From: Methylocystis sp. KS32 | GTDB lineage: Bacteria > Pseudomonadota > Alphaproteobacteria > Rhizobiales > Beijerinckiaceae | DNA: 40,853 nucleotides | Assembly: GCA_002862095.1 (NCBI GenBank) | Contig: PHSQ01000001.1 | Location: 1,207,501-1,248,353 of the forward strand | Direction of reading: 5' to 3' | Part shown: piece by piece, positions 9,301 through 17,269 of the stretch | Numbering within the stretch: position 1 is the stretch's first letter | Layout: the number at the start of each line of letters is the position of its first letter | Notes under the pieces: generated by a model | Database searches by the model: none | Seen by the model: the letters and a program-made list of their open reading frames with translations, nothing else | What the model was told of the DNA's origin: nothing | Translations under genes and position numbers: made by a program

Positions 9301-9490
9301 CGCCATGGTTCTTGGTCAGTGTCTCCCATGCCTTGGGCTTCGTGGCCTCGATCCAGGCGACGAGGTCGGGGGCGAACAGAGCGCGGGCGCGATCATATCG
9401 CCCCGCCGCGCCGGCCTCATAAAGCCAACCGCTTGCCGCGAGGCTGTCGCAGACTTCGTCCTCGAAACTGATTTCTTTGTGGAGGTTCAT
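6362..9490 (-). CDS. hsdR: Type I restriction enzyme R subunit
   Basis: HsdR is the translocase and nuclease subunit that, with HsdM and HsdS, pulls in and cuts unmodified foreign DNA. At 1042 residues it has normal family length. The N-terminal PD-(D/E)xK nuclease is visible as Asp141, Glu155 and Lys157 (NGLPVATVELKTD). The SF2 helicase motor follows with Walker A GSGKT (308-312), the DEAH box (ADEAH, 418-422), motif III (FTATP) and motif VI region (QTLSRLNRAH). The C-terminal coiled region contacts HsdM/HsdS. Its ATG overlaps the end of the HEPN-like gene by 4 bases, and it is the last gene of the operon. All motifs are intact and no frameshift is seen, so the nuclease should be functional. 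Confidence 0.96.
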   Translation of the reverse strand: MNLHKEISFEDEVCDSLAASGWLYEAGAAGRYDRARALFAPDLVAWIEATKPKAWETLTKNHGAAAESVLLDRLRKQLDDRGALDVLRHGVELIGLRAPLTLAQFRPALAMNADILACYAANRLRVVRQVHYSTANENAIDLVLFLNGLPVATVELKTDFTQSVQDAIDQYRFDRHPRPKGQNAEPLLAFPSGALVHFAVSNSEVHMTTRLDGPQTRFLPFNKGDQGGKGNPPNPNDHPTSYLWEEIWRRDSWLEILGRYIVTQRNEKKQIKSIIFPRYHQLDATRRLVQAVLTEGAGGKYLIQHSAGSGKTNSIAWSAHFLADLHDAKNDKLFSTVIVVSDRNVIDGQLQEALADFERTKGVVATIKSEGASKSGQLAEALAQGKKIIVCTIQTFPFALEAVREQAATQGKRFAVIADEAHSSQTGATAAMLKKVLSQEEIAALEDGGEISAEDVLAAQMAARAAEPGITYVAFTATPKTKTLELFGRRPRPGEPAGPDNLPQAFHVYSMRQAIEEGFILDVLKNYTPYRLAFRLASGGKEWDDKEVERDAAMKGIMSWVRLHPYNISQKVQIVVEHFRENVAPLLDGRAKAMVVLASRKEAVRWQIAITKYIKSKGYRIGALVAFSGEVNDPESGPDPFAENSKQLNPALSGRDIADAFKGPDYQLLLVANKFQTGFDQPLLCGMYVDRRLAGIQAVQTLSRLNRAHEGKDTTYVLDFMNSADEILKAFKTYYETAELEAVTDPNLVYNLRAKLDATGYYDDFEVDRVAVVEMNPKSRQGDLVAAINPVADRLLRRFKSARERMIAARERGDDNGARQSQDEIEALVLFKNDMGAFLRMYSFLSQMFDYGSTAIEKRFIFYRRLTPLLEFGREREGVDLSQVKLTHHSLKSQGKQPLTLGGGDAPKLAPLTEAGSGAINEKEKARLAEIIERVNGLFDGDLTDDDQLVYVNNVIKGKLLESDELVTQAANNSKAQFANSPTLASEIMSAIMDALAAHNAMSKQALESERVREGLKEVLLGPGELYEALRARSSQPLEGDR

Positions 9491-10170
9491 GCGCCGGCCC
9501 CGCCATCTGGCGATCTCGTGTTCTCTTGTCTCCGGAGCTTTCCGATCACCCTGCTCAGAGCCGTATGCAATACGGCCATGGAGCGCCGAAGGTGGTGGAG
9601 GTCGACATGAAATTCGTCGTCGAGAGGCGCCTTTCGCTTTGATTTGGCGTCCCAGTTTTCAGCATAACGGAAAGCCGTCGAGTTCGGGTCGACCTTGGCG
9701 ATTTCTTTCAATCTCGTGGTTATCCAGGCAGGAACCTCCTGCCCATACTGCGCCTTGCAGCGCCGCGCGAAGGTGTCGGCGAGCTGATCCAGCTTATGGC
9801 CGTCGGCATCGCCGCCCATCGCGCATTTCAAAATCAATTCAATCGAATGACGATAAAGAAACATGGTCGGATAAACCAGCGTGTAGTCCGCGACGTCCTT
9901 GTTTACAATGGCGTCTGCCAACTGGTTGGCTGCATCGAGGAATTGTTGAGAAAGCTCGGGCTTCGTCGGATAGGTCATAGGCTCAAAGAGAAAGCCATGC
10001 GGACCGGACCATTCATCCTCCCTTTGGATGTCCTCAAACGAATGATTGAACAGCGGGCGCATCATGGCCAACTCCAAATCGCAGGCGTCCTCCATCAAGC
10101 AGTCAGCGCATCCATAAACCGCCGCACACGGGGATTCGTCCATGTTCTCGCCGTTAGAGAGTTTTTCCAT
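9487..10170 (-). CDS. HEPN-like protein inside the type I R-M operon, 227 aa
   Basis: The core TLVYPTMFLYRHSIELILKC (97-116) followed by FRYAENWD (167-174) and a C-terminal helix pair resembles a group of bacterial HEPN-fold proteins of unknown function. The canonical RNase motif Rx4-6H is not visible, so nuclease activity is doubtful. The N-terminus has four cysteines (15, 21, 24, 30) that might bind a metal. The gene overlaps hsdS by 1 base upstream and hsdR by 4 bases downstream, so it is cotranslated with the restriction subunits. This placement suggests a role as a regulator, a safety device, or a second defence layer if restriction fails. The assignment to HEPN is by motif appearance and is moderately sure. 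Confidence 0.72.
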   Translation of the reverse strand: MEKLSNGENMDESPCAAVYGCADCLMEDACDLELAMMRPLFNHSFEDIQREDEWSGPHGFLFEPMTYPTKPELSQQFLDAANQLADAIVNKDVADYTLVYPTMFLYRHSIELILKCAMGGDADGHKLDQLADTFARRCKAQYGQEVPAWITTRLKEIAKVDPNSTAFRYAENWDAKSKRKAPLDDEFHVDLHHLRRSMAVLHTALSRVIGKLRRQENTRSPDGGAGA

Positions 10171-11486
10171 TATGCCGCCGCCGCAGCCAAGGGCGCAAGG
10201 CCGCGCACGTCGATTTTGCCGGTGACGGCGGCGGAGATCAGGGCGCTGCGGCGTTCTTGCAGCAGGGCGATCGCCCTTTCGGCGGCGTCGGTGAGCGTGT
10301 CGATCTTCGCCGTCTCGCGGTCGAGGAAGGCGGCGATGGCATCCTGTTCCGATTGTAGGGGAAGAGGAACTTTGAAACTGTATAAGTTATCCATCGTTAG
10401 CTGGTTGATCGTAGAAGTCAGAAACAGCGCAGACTGATACGCAAACAACTCTGAATTGAAAACGAACCTGAGAAAATTATGAAATTTGCTCCTAAATATC
10501 ATCATGAACGCGCCAAAAGTCATTCCCTCTGACTGTCGCGTTATGGGCGCGTTCTTGCCAATTAGTGCTCGGCTCCCGTTTCTGGAACATATGAGGATGT
10601 CTCCGATACGAGTTCTAAGCCGTTCGGGAATATTTGATCGAACGTATACGTTGTCCTCAAGTGTGATTACTCCACCCTGCACATTTGAGGACCGTAACAC
10701 TAATGTTCCGTCTCCCCGAGCGACAATATCCGCGGGATCGTAGGTCAGACCATTCATCGCCAGGCCAACATATCGGAGTTGCTTGACCTCCCAATGCGCC
10801 GGCACCTCTCCAAGCCATTCGACGCCGCTGTCCTTCATCGGCGCGTGGGGGTTGAGGCCCTTGGTGACGGCGTGGGAGATGACGGCCTGCCGCTTCTCCT
10901 TGAGCAGCGCGATCAGCCGCTGTTGCTCCGCCACCAGCGCGTCGATCTTCGCCGTCTCGCGGTCGAGGAAGGCGGCGATGCGGGATTGTTCGGGTAACGA
11001 AGGCAGCAGGACAGGCATCCGCGAATGATACTGCGGATCAATGTCCCACTGATTTACTCTGATACCCTTTGATAGAGCTAGATACGCCGCGGTGTATCGG
11101 GGTGAGCGCATTAGGTAATGGAGATACCGAGGGCTCTGAGTGTGCAACGCCTTGTATACAAAGTAGGCTGGACTGACAATTCCCCGATGTTCAGATATTC
11201 CAACTGAACCCTGCCAAGCCTTCATCTTATTAATTGCTAAGTCCCCAGGCTCCACAAGCTGATAAGAGTCCAGGTCATCGGAAGGTTTGTTGAAGTTGTC
11301 ATCCCGCGATGATTTCACGATCACGCCGTAGTCTCGATACACAGATAACAGCTCTTCCTCAGGAAAGCCGGTCCGCTTCACTCGGCGGAACAGACTCCAT
11401 AGTGGGGGCATCGTCCAATATGCCGGGACATCCCCCAGCCAATCAACTCCACTGTCCTTATACGCCTCATATCGCGGGAAGCTCAT
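10170..11486 (-). CDS. hsdS: Type I restriction enzyme specificity subunit
   Basis: HsdS recognises the bipartite DNA target for both methylation and restriction. The 438-residue protein shows two target-recognition domains, each introduced by a similar stretch (YKDSGVDWLGDVPAYW and MKDSGVEWLGEVPAHW). Each is followed by a conserved helix (RIAAFLDRETAKIDALV and AIAAFLDRETAKIDTLT) that sets the spacing between half-sites. The two helix regions share a 40-base identical DNA repeat, which allows domain swapping. The gene overlaps the rhuM-like gene upstream by 4 bases and the HEPN-like gene downstream by 1 base. The DNA encoding the recognition domains is more AT-rich than the rest of the operon, as is common for exchanged specificity domains. 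The target sequence cannot be read from the protein. Confidence 0.95.
   Translation of the reverse strand: MSFPRYEAYKDSGVDWLGDVPAYWTMPPLWSLFRRVKRTGFPEEELLSVYRDYGVIVKSSRDDNFNKPSDDLDSYQLVEPGDLAINKMKAWQGSVGISEHRGIVSPAYFVYKALHTQSPRYLHYLMRSPRYTAAYLALSKGIRVNQWDIDPQYHSRMPVLLPSLPEQSRIAAFLDRETAKIDALVAEQQRLIALLKEKRQAVISHAVTKGLNPHAPMKDSGVEWLGEVPAHWEVKQLRYVGLAMNGLTYDPADIVARGDGTLVLRSSNVQGGVITLEDNVYVRSNIPERLRTRIGDILICSRNGSRALIGKNAPITRQSEGMTFGAFMMIFRSKFHNFLRFVFNSELFAYQSALFLTSTINQLTMDNLYSFKVPLPLQSEQDAIAAFLDRETAKIDTLTDAAERAIALLQERRSALISAAVTGKIDVRGLAPLAAAAA
10299..10338 (+). repeat. 40-bp direct repeat in hsdS, copy 1 (copy 2 at 10941-10980)
   Basis: The 40 bases from 10299 to 10338 are identical to 10941-10980. 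They begin GTCGATCTTCGCC and end GGCGGCGATG on the plus strand. They encode the AAFLDRETAKID helix following each target-recognition domain, and lie 642 bases apart. Perfect DNA identity, beyond what the protein needs, suggests recent duplication, gene conversion or selection for recombination. Confidence 0.9.
10941..10980 (+). repeat. 40-bp direct repeat in hsdS, copy 2
   Basis: Second identical copy of the repeat at 10299-10338, in the central conserved region of hsdS. Recombination between the copies would delete or exchange one recognition domain and so change the DNA target. Confidence 0.9.
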
Positions 11487-12556
11487 TTACCGTCTCCCTT
11501 GCGGCGTGAGCCCTTCTCGCTCTTTCCCCGAACGAGCCGTCGCCCCTTAACCGCCTCGGCTTCCGCCCGTCGTAATTCCGCGTCGATTTCCTGTTCGTAA
11601 TCGATTTCGGCGGCGCAGCGCTCAGCCTCTTTGCGCGCGGCGTCGAAGGTCCCGTAGCGTTCATCGACGGTTTTGAGCATCCGATCATGGCTGATCGCGC
11701 CAGCGTGGGTAAGAATCTCGCGGTCCGCCAGTCTCAAATATTGATCCACAAAGCTGGACCATTCCGCCATGGTGGTTTGCTGGCGGCGCTCGGCGCGGTC
11801 GGCGCCGAGATCGAGAAAGGCCGAAACTAGCCGATCGAGTTCGCGCGCTTCGGCCTCGGTCAGATAGTTCTTGGCGATGACCACATCGCCCTTGCGCACC
11901 CGGCTTCCCGCCCAGGACGTAAGGCCCATATTGGCCTTCGATGGATCGGCGCGCATAAGGATCAGCTCGGCGGCCGTGTGGCCGGCGACCGCCCAGAGCA
12001 TCTTGTTCTGGATGGTCTGGAAAAACCTACGCGCCGTCTCGTCGGCGCCGTCGTAGTCCGCCGCCGTGGCGAACAGGTCGCGAACCTTCTGATAGAAGCG
12101 TTTCTCCGACGCCCGGATTTCCCGGATGCGCTCCAGCAACTCGTCGAAATAGTCGAACCCGCCAATGGGCTCTTTCAGACGTTGTTCGTCGAGCGCAAAG
12201 CCCTTGATCAGATAGTCCCGCAAAACAGTCGTCGCCCAGCGCCGAAACTGACTGCCGCGCGGGCTGCGTACGCGGTAGCCGACCGCGAGAATCATTTCCA
12301 GACGGTAGACCGTGATGCGCCGCTGGACTCGCCGTCCGCCCTCGGACTGAACTGTCAAAGATTCTTTGACAGTTGCCTCGGGGCTCAATTCACCCTCGTC
12401 CAGAATATTTCGGATATGGACGCTGATGTTCTGCTTGGTGGCCTGAAACAGCTCCGCTATTTCAGCCTGGCTGAGCCAAACGGTTCCGTCCGTCACTTCG
12501 AGCCGCAGTCGGGTTCGGCCGTCTTCGGTGTTGTAGAGGATGATTTCGCCGCTCAT
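11483..12556 (-). CDS. RhuM-family protein in the hsd operon, 357 aa
   Basis: This belongs to the RhuM (virulence protein) family, first named from a Salmonella pathogenicity island. The biochemical role of the family is not established. The N-terminal part opens [13 protein letters not shown] and has a helix-turn-helix ([20 protein letters not shown], residues 27-46), then a strongly conserved segment ([20 protein letters not shown]). The C-terminal half is helical and ends in a basic tail ([15 protein letters not shown]). It overlaps hsdM by 4 bases at its start and hsdS by 4 bases at its end. RhuM genes are often found beside type I R-M genes, and here coupling suggests regulation of, or assembly with, the complex. 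The family call is firm and the function is not. Confidence 0.9.
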   Translation of the reverse strand: MSGEIILYNTEDGRTRLRLEVTDGTVWLSQAEIAELFQATKQNISVHIRNILDEGELSPEATVKESLTVQSEGGRRVQRRITVYRLEMILAVGYRVRSPRGSQFRRWATTVLRDYLIKGFALDEQRLKEPIGGFDYFDELLERIREIRASEKRFYQKVRDLFATAADYDGADETARRFFQTIQNKMLWAVAGHTAAELILMRADPSKANMGLTSWAGSRVRKGDVVIAKNYLTEAEARELDRLVSAFLDLGADRAERRQQTTMAEWSSFVDQYLRLADREILTHAGAISHDRMLKTVDERYGTFDAARKEAERCAAEIDYEQEIDAELRRAEAEAVKGRRLVRGKSEKGSRRKGDGK

Positions 12557-14388
12557 GCCGCCAGCCCCTCGATCATCGCCTTGATTCGGGCAGTGACTTC
12601 GGCGAGCTCGGCGTCGATTTCGCTGAGCGGACGCGGCGGTTCAAATACATAGAAGTGCCGGTTGAAGGGTATCTCGTAGCCGGTCTTCGTCTTTTCCGCG
12701 TCGATCCACGCATCGGGCGCGTGGGGCAGAACCTCGCGCTTAAAGTAGGCTTCAACGTCTTCGGACAGCGGCACATTTTCCGTGTCGCGCAAGGAACTGT
12801 CGGCCTGCGGCTTGCCTTTCTGCTTGCCTTTGGTCCCGAGAACGATCTTGCCCTTTTCGTCGCGCAAGGGCCGCTCCACCGTGATCGTGCGGTAGCCGAA
12901 GGCTTCATTGGGAAAGATGCGCGAGAGGGGCGCCAATTTGACCTTGCCGCCATCGGGAGCCAGCGGCGGCTCCTCATCCGCAAGGACGATCTGGCGGCAG
13001 ACTTCCTTGCCCTCGCCATCGAACGTCGTCGCGAGCCGCGCCTCGACAAAGTTGCCGAACAGCCGCGTCACATCTGCAATCTGCTCCTCGCTCATTTCTT
13101 TGCGTTTGGAGCCGAGACTCTTGCGCATCTTGCGCCAGAAGGACGAGGCGTCGATGAGCTGGACCTTGCCCTTGCGATGCGCCGGCTTGCGGTTTGAGAT
13201 AATCCAGACGTAGGTCGAAATGCCGGTATTGTAGAACATGTCGGTCGGCAGACCGATAATGGCCTCTACAAGGTCGTTCTCCAGCACATAACGGCGGATT
13301 TCGCTCTCACCCGATCCCGCGCCGCCCGTGAACAGCGGCGAGCCGTTCAGCACGATGCCGAAGCGGCTGCCGCCGTCTTGCGCCGGCCGCATCTTCGAGA
13401 CGAGGTGCATCAGAAACAACATGGAGCCGTCCGACACGCGCGGCAGCCCTGGCCCGAAGCGGCCGTTGAAGCCTTGGGTTTCGTGTTCCCGGCGGACTTC
13501 CTTCTCGACCTTCTTCCACTCGACGCCGAAAGGCGGATTGGAGAGCATATAGTCGAATTTGCGGCCTGTATGGCCGTCGTCGGACAGAGTGTTGCCGGCG
13601 ACGATATTGCCGACATCCTGTCCCTTGATGAGCATGTCCGCCTTGCAGATGGCGTAAGATTCGTCGTTCAACTCCTGCCCGAACATGGTGCGCCGCGCCT
13701 TGGGGTTCATTGCCTCAAGATGCTCGTCGGCGATGGAAAGCATCCCGCCAGTGCCGGCGGCGGGATCGTAGATCGTGCGCACGACGCCGGGCTTGGTCAG
13801 CGCCTCGTCGTCCTCGACGAAGATCAGATTGACCATGAGCCGGATGACCTCGCGCGGCGTGAAGTGCTCGCCGGCCGTCTCGTTCGAGATTTCCGCGAAC
13901 TTGCGGATCAATTCCTCAAAGACGAGCCCCATGGCGTGGTTGTCCACAGCCTCGGGGTGCAGGTCGATCCCGGCGAATTTTTCGGCGACCTGATACAGCA
14001 GCCCGTTCTTGGCGAGACGCTCGATTTGGGCGGCGAAGTCGAAGCGCTCGAAAATATCCCGCGCGGAGGGCGAGAAGCCTTGAACATAGGCGAACAGATT
14101 CTCGCGAATATGGTCCTGGTCGCCCATGAGCTTGCGCATATCGAGCGGCGAGGTGTTGTAGAAACTCTGCCCGGCCTTGCGCAGGAGGAAGGGGTCGGGG
14201 GTCAGCCCCGCCTTTGTCTTTTCAGCTAATTCCGCCAGGACCGCCGCCTTGGTTGGCTCCAGCACGCAGTCGAGGCGGCGCAGGACCGTGAAGGGCAGGA
14301 TGACCTTGCCATATTCGGACTGTTTGTAGTCGCCGCGCAGAAGGTCAGCTACGGCCCAGATGAAGGCGGAAAGGGACTGGTGGTTCAC
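12553..14388 (-). CDS. hsdM: Type I restriction-modification methyltransferase subunit
   Basis: HsdM is the adenine-N6 methyltransferase subunit that protects host DNA and forms the core of the restriction complex. The N-terminal helical domain ([20 protein letters not shown]) is followed by the SAM-binding motif DPAAGTGG (208-215) and the catalytic motif NPPF (284-287). The protein is 611 residues from the chosen GTG at 14388, which precedes the family-typical [10 protein letters not shown] start. The frame is open to 14559, but that extension is arginine-rich, low in complexity and absent from relatives, so I reject it. hsdM is the first gene of the five-gene operon and probably follows the main promoter. 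The start codon is the weakest part of this call. Confidence 0.94.
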   Translation of the reverse strand: MNHQSLSAFIWAVADLLRGDYKQSEYGKVILPFTVLRRLDCVLEPTKAAVLAELAEKTKAGLTPDPFLLRKAGQSFYNTSPLDMRKLMGDQDHIRENLFAYVQGFSPSARDIFERFDFAAQIERLAKNGLLYQVAEKFAGIDLHPEAVDNHAMGLVFEELIRKFAEISNETAGEHFTPREVIRLMVNLIFVEDDEALTKPGVVRTIYDPAAGTGGMLSIADEHLEAMNPKARRTMFGQELNDESYAICKADMLIKGQDVGNIVAGNTLSDDGHTGRKFDYMLSNPPFGVEWKKVEKEVRREHETQGFNGRFGPGLPRVSDGSMLFLMHLVSKMRPAQDGGSRFGIVLNGSPLFTGGAGSGESEIRRYVLENDLVEAIIGLPTDMFYNTGISTYVWIISNRKPAHRKGKVQLIDASSFWRKMRKSLGSKRKEMSEEQIADVTRLFGNFVEARLATTFDGEGKEVCRQIVLADEEPPLAPDGGKVKLAPLSRIFPNEAFGYRTITVERPLRDEKGKIVLGTKGKQKGKPQADSSLRDTENVPLSEDVEAYFKREVLPHAPDAWIDAEKTKTGYEIPFNRHFYVFEPPRPLSEIDAELAEVTARIKAMIEGLAA

Positions 14389-14817
14389 TTTTGACGGGAC
14401 CTGAAGGCGCGAGGGTGATCGGGGCGCGAAACGCAGCTCCGACTCAAAGAAGTGCGAGTATCGTCGCCGCTCCGACGACCGGCAAGCCCGAGAGGGCGAT
14501 GAAGTGAAATCTTCATCCCAGACCGGAGGCCCGGCGCGGCGGCGGGACCCGGCTGACAAAGCGGCAGGCGCGCCCGATGGTTTTGCCTCGACTGGCGGCT
14601 AATCAACTCGATCGGTCGCCAGACTGCCGCTTGCCGCGCGGAATCCTGTGTGATACGTGACGCTCCATGACACACCTTTTCGCAAACTCGACGCACAAAG
14701 CGATACGCGGCGCCAATCGGCGCCCGCGCGTCATATTTTGCATGCGCGCTTTTTATTCAATGACTTCAGGGGACTGACGCTTCCGGCCCGCCCCCTGCCA
14801 GACAGGGAGGCATCGAG
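14389..14817. other. Divergent intergenic region between hsdM and the AAA+ gene
   Basis: These 429 bases separate the minus-strand hsd operon from the plus-strand AAA+ ATPase gene and must hold both promoters. The right part is AT-richer (around 14730-14770). I see no clear promoter boxes and no conserved gene. The open frame that extends hsdM upstream into this stretch looks non-coding. Confidence 0.5.
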
Positions 14818-16158
14818 ATGGCCGACGACGAAAAAAACGACAGACAGGCGGGCGACGCCGCCGACTTGATCCAAACCTACTTCACCGATCTGACGCGGGC
14901 CGCCATCGACGCACAGGCCAATTTCGCACTGAAAATTTATGGCGTTGCGGCCCAGACAGCGCGTGGCCTGCGCTCGCCTCAGGCTCCCCGCGAGGACTGC
15001 GGCGCGAGGTCGAAGACAAGCGATGCAGACCAGCAGTCGTCTCGCCGAGACTGGCGGAAGGAATTTGACGCCGTCAAGGAGAAAAGCCGCGAGGCGGAAG
15101 AACGCGAGATCACCAAGATCGACGAGGTTCTCGGGGAGGAGGAGCGCGCCGGCAAGCGCGACGACGATGTCGTCGAGAACGGCGAGGCGAGGAAGGTGTG
15201 GCGCGCCAACAGGCCGCCGCAGCGCCGGGTCTGCGTGTTCGATTTTCGCAAACTCAAAGCGCCGACGAAGGGCGAGACCGCCGACGTCGTGCTCGACGCC
15301 GCGCGCAAGCTGTCGAGGGGCCGGCTTTTGGCTGGTCCACGCGACGGGGCGGCGGCAGACGAGGCGATCGCGGAGCTTTACGCGGAGTTCCCGTGGTTTC
15401 AGGTTGTCCTGGCTGATCTATTGGCGCAACTGCGCGCGGCGGCGGAAAACGGCGACGGCGCCGCGTTCCGCCCCATGTTGCTCGTCGGCCCGCCCGGCGT
15501 CGGGAAGACCAGGTTCGCGACCCGGCTCGCGTCCGCGCTCGGCGTGCATTTTGAGAGACACGATTGCGCCGGACAAGATGACGTGCGCGCGCTTGCCGGC
15601 ACGGCGCGCGGATGGGCGTCGGCGGAGTTCGCCGCCCCCGTCAGGGCTTTGCTCTCCTGCGATCATGCCAACCCTTTGTTGTTCCTCGACGAAATAGAGA
15701 AGGGCGGCGTGCGTTGGAAACACTATCGTCCGTCGTCGTTGGTCTTGCCTTGGCTCGAGCCGTCGAGCGCCGCGACCTGGCAAGATCCGTTGCTGATGGC
15801 GCCGGTCGATCTGTCGCGCGTCCTTTGGATCTTCGGCGCGAACGACCTCCATGGCCTGCCCGCGCCATTCCTGTCGCGCGTGTCGATCTACAAAATCCCC
15901 ACGCCGGGGCCGGAGCATTTCGACGCGCTGTTCGCCTCGATCGTCGCCGACATCGAGGCGGATGAGCGCAAACGCGCCGGGTCGTTATGGATGATGAAAG
16001 ACGAGGACGTGGAGGAGCGCGACACGCTTGAGCCGGAGGCCATCGAATATCTGCGCGCGCGTTTTATGCAGGAACGCTTGTCGCCGCGCGAGTTGGCGCG
16101 TCTGGTGAAACGGGCCGCCGACGCGACCCCGCGCAAACGCGCTGTCGCCGTGCATTGA
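14818..16158 (+). CDS. AAA+ ATPase, Lon-like motor without protease domain, 446 aa
   Basis: The protein has an N-terminal charged, partly coiled segment (residues 1-150) and an AAA+ module. Walker A GPPGVGKT is near residue 224 and Walker B LLFLDEIEKG near 287. A Lon-like stretch lies between them (GQDDVRALAGTARGWASAEF), followed by sensor-type residues in WIFGANDLHGLPAPFLSRV. No protease or other effector domain follows. The ATG has GGGAGG upstream. The gene is followed after 8 bases by a metallophosphoesterase gene, so the two form an operon divergent from the restriction operon. A motor plus a phosphoesterase inside a defence cargo suggests a two-part system, but I know of no named one that matches. 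Residues for ATP binding look intact. Confidence 0.85.
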   Translation: MADDEKNDRQAGDAADLIQTYFTDLTRAAIDAQANFALKIYGVAAQTARGLRSPQAPREDCGARSKTSDADQQSSRRDWRKEFDAVKEKSREAEEREITKIDEVLGEEERAGKRDDDVVENGEARKVWRANRPPQRRVCVFDFRKLKAPTKGETADVVLDAARKLSRGRLLAGPRDGAAADEAIAELYAEFPWFQVVLADLLAQLRAAAENGDGAAFRPMLLVGPPGVGKTRFATRLASALGVHFERHDCAGQDDVRALAGTARGWASAEFAAPVRALLSCDHANPLLFLDEIEKGGVRWKHYRPSSLVLPWLEPSSAATWQDPLLMAPVDLSRVLWIFGANDLHGLPAPFLSRVSIYKIPTPGPEHFDALFASIVADIEADERKRAGSLWMMKDEDVEERDTLEPEAIEYLRARFMQERLSPRELARLVKRAADATPRKRAVAVH

Positions 16159-16166
16159 GGTTTGCC

Positions 16167-16946
16167 ATGCGATTGCTCGTGCTGTCCGATTTGCATGTCG
16201 AGTCCACGGGCTGGCAAGTTCCAGCGGATCTGCCGCCCTTCGATGTTGCGATCCTTGCCGGCGACATCGATAAATCGCCGCGGCGAGCGATCGGCTGGAT
16301 GGCCAGCCAGGACGGACTGGCCGGCCATCCCATTCTATATGTGCCCGGCAATCATGAGTTTTACATGGGCGAGATCAGCGACCGCCTTGGCGAGGGCCGC
16401 GCCGCTGCGCGTCATTCCGGAAATGTTGTGCTGCTCGACCGGGCAACCGCCGTGATCGACGGCGTGCGCTTCGTGGGCGCCATCTTGTGGACCGATTACC
16501 AGATCCACGGCCTGCGCGACGAGGCGATGAGCCACGCCGCCGTTGGCGTACGCGATCACTATACGATTCGCCTGCGTGAAGAGGCTGGCGACACGCGAAC
16601 CTTCATGCCGGGCGACGCCCTCGCGCGCCACGAGGCCGATCTTGTCTTCATCGAGGCGACGCTTTCGACGTCTTTCGACGGGCCGACGGTCGTCGTCACC
16701 CATCACGCTCCGCATCCCGGATCGCTCGCGCCGCGCTTCGAGAACGACCTGGTGAGCGGCGCTTTCGTGAGCGATCTAACGGCGACGATCGAGCGCGGGC
16801 GACCCGCGGTCTGGATTCATGGCCACACCCACGACAGCTTCGATTATCGCGTCGGCGAGACGCGGATTGTCTGCAATCCGAGAGGTTATGGCCGATGGCA
16901 GTCGGAAAACGGCGCCTTCGATGGGCGCCTCATTGTCGAAATTTGA
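16167..16946 (+). CDS. Calcineurin-like metallophosphoesterase, 259 aa
   Basis: This is a two-metal phosphoesterase of the calcineurin-like superfamily. Motifs in order are SDLH (Asp8, His10), GDID (Asp33), GNHE (Asn62, His63), a THHAPH block and GHTHDSF near the C-terminus, so all metal ligands are present. The ATG at 16167 begins MRLLVLSDLH. The frame is open four codons upstream, overlapping the AAA+ gene stop, but the domain starts at this ATG. There is no signal peptide, so it acts in the cytoplasm. Spacing of 8 bases after the AAA+ gene indicates a shared transcript. The substrate could be nucleic acid, a nucleotide or a protein phosphate, and the sequence does not decide this. Confidence 0.9.
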   Translation: MRLLVLSDLHVESTGWQVPADLPPFDVAILAGDIDKSPRRAIGWMASQDGLAGHPILYVPGNHEFYMGEISDRLGEGRAAARHSGNVVLLDRATAVIDGVRFVGAILWTDYQIHGLRDEAMSHAAVGVRDHYTIRLREEAGDTRTFMPGDALARHEADLVFIEATLSTSFDGPTVVVTHHAPHPGSLAPRFENDLVSGAFVSDLTATIERGRPAVWIHGHTHDSFDYRVGETRIVCNPRGYGRWQSENGAFDGRLIVEI

Positions 16947-16968
16947 ACAGAGCGATGGCGGTCTTCTT

Positions 16969-17259
16969 CTAACGTAGAATAGCGAGTCCCAGAAAAACGA
17001 TCGCCGCCCCAGCGGCGAGCGCCGCAGCCACCAGCGCCACAGTCACGGCTGTTTGCGCCTGAAGGGAGACGTCGCGAATTTGCCGCGAGGCGTCGATGTT
17101 GATGGCATATATCGCCACAACAACGGCCCTCATTGGGTCTCCGCGTGGCACTTCGGCCACATGACAGATCGCCGCCACGCGAGCTACATCGTCGTCGCCA
17201 GGCTCGCACCCAGTTACCAGGCGCATGATCTCGCGTGTATCGCTCGCGTTCGTGTTCAT
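16969..17259 (-). CDS. TraM-like small membrane protein of the transfer module, 96 aa
   Basis: The product starts MNTNASDTREIMRLVTG, has an N-terminal soluble helical part and one C-terminal membrane segment (VALVAAALAAGAAIVFLGL, about 74-92). This layout, a small protein ending in a single membrane helix and placed third after traK- and traL-like genes, is that of IncP TraM. Sequence similarity is too weak to prove this by eye. It follows the ParA-like gene by 10 bases on the same strand. It may help tie the relaxosome or ATPase to the membrane. Confidence is higher for the gene than for the name. Confidence 0.68.
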   Translation of the reverse strand: MNTNASDTREIMRLVTGCEPGDDDVARVAAICHVAEVPRGDPMRAVVVAIYAINIDASRQIRDVSLQAQTAVTVALVAAALAAGAAIVFLGLAILR

Positions 17260-17269
17260 GTTGCCGTCT

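Noticed and set aside
7970..9610. Long plus-strand open frame (546 codons) opposite hsdR
   Set aside because: It is the antisense shadow of hsdR, arginine-rich with no domain, and hsdR has all its motifs on the other strand.
14389..14559. N-terminal extension of hsdM
   Set aside because: Arginine/serine-rich, not family-like, and the conserved protein begins at the GTG at 14388.
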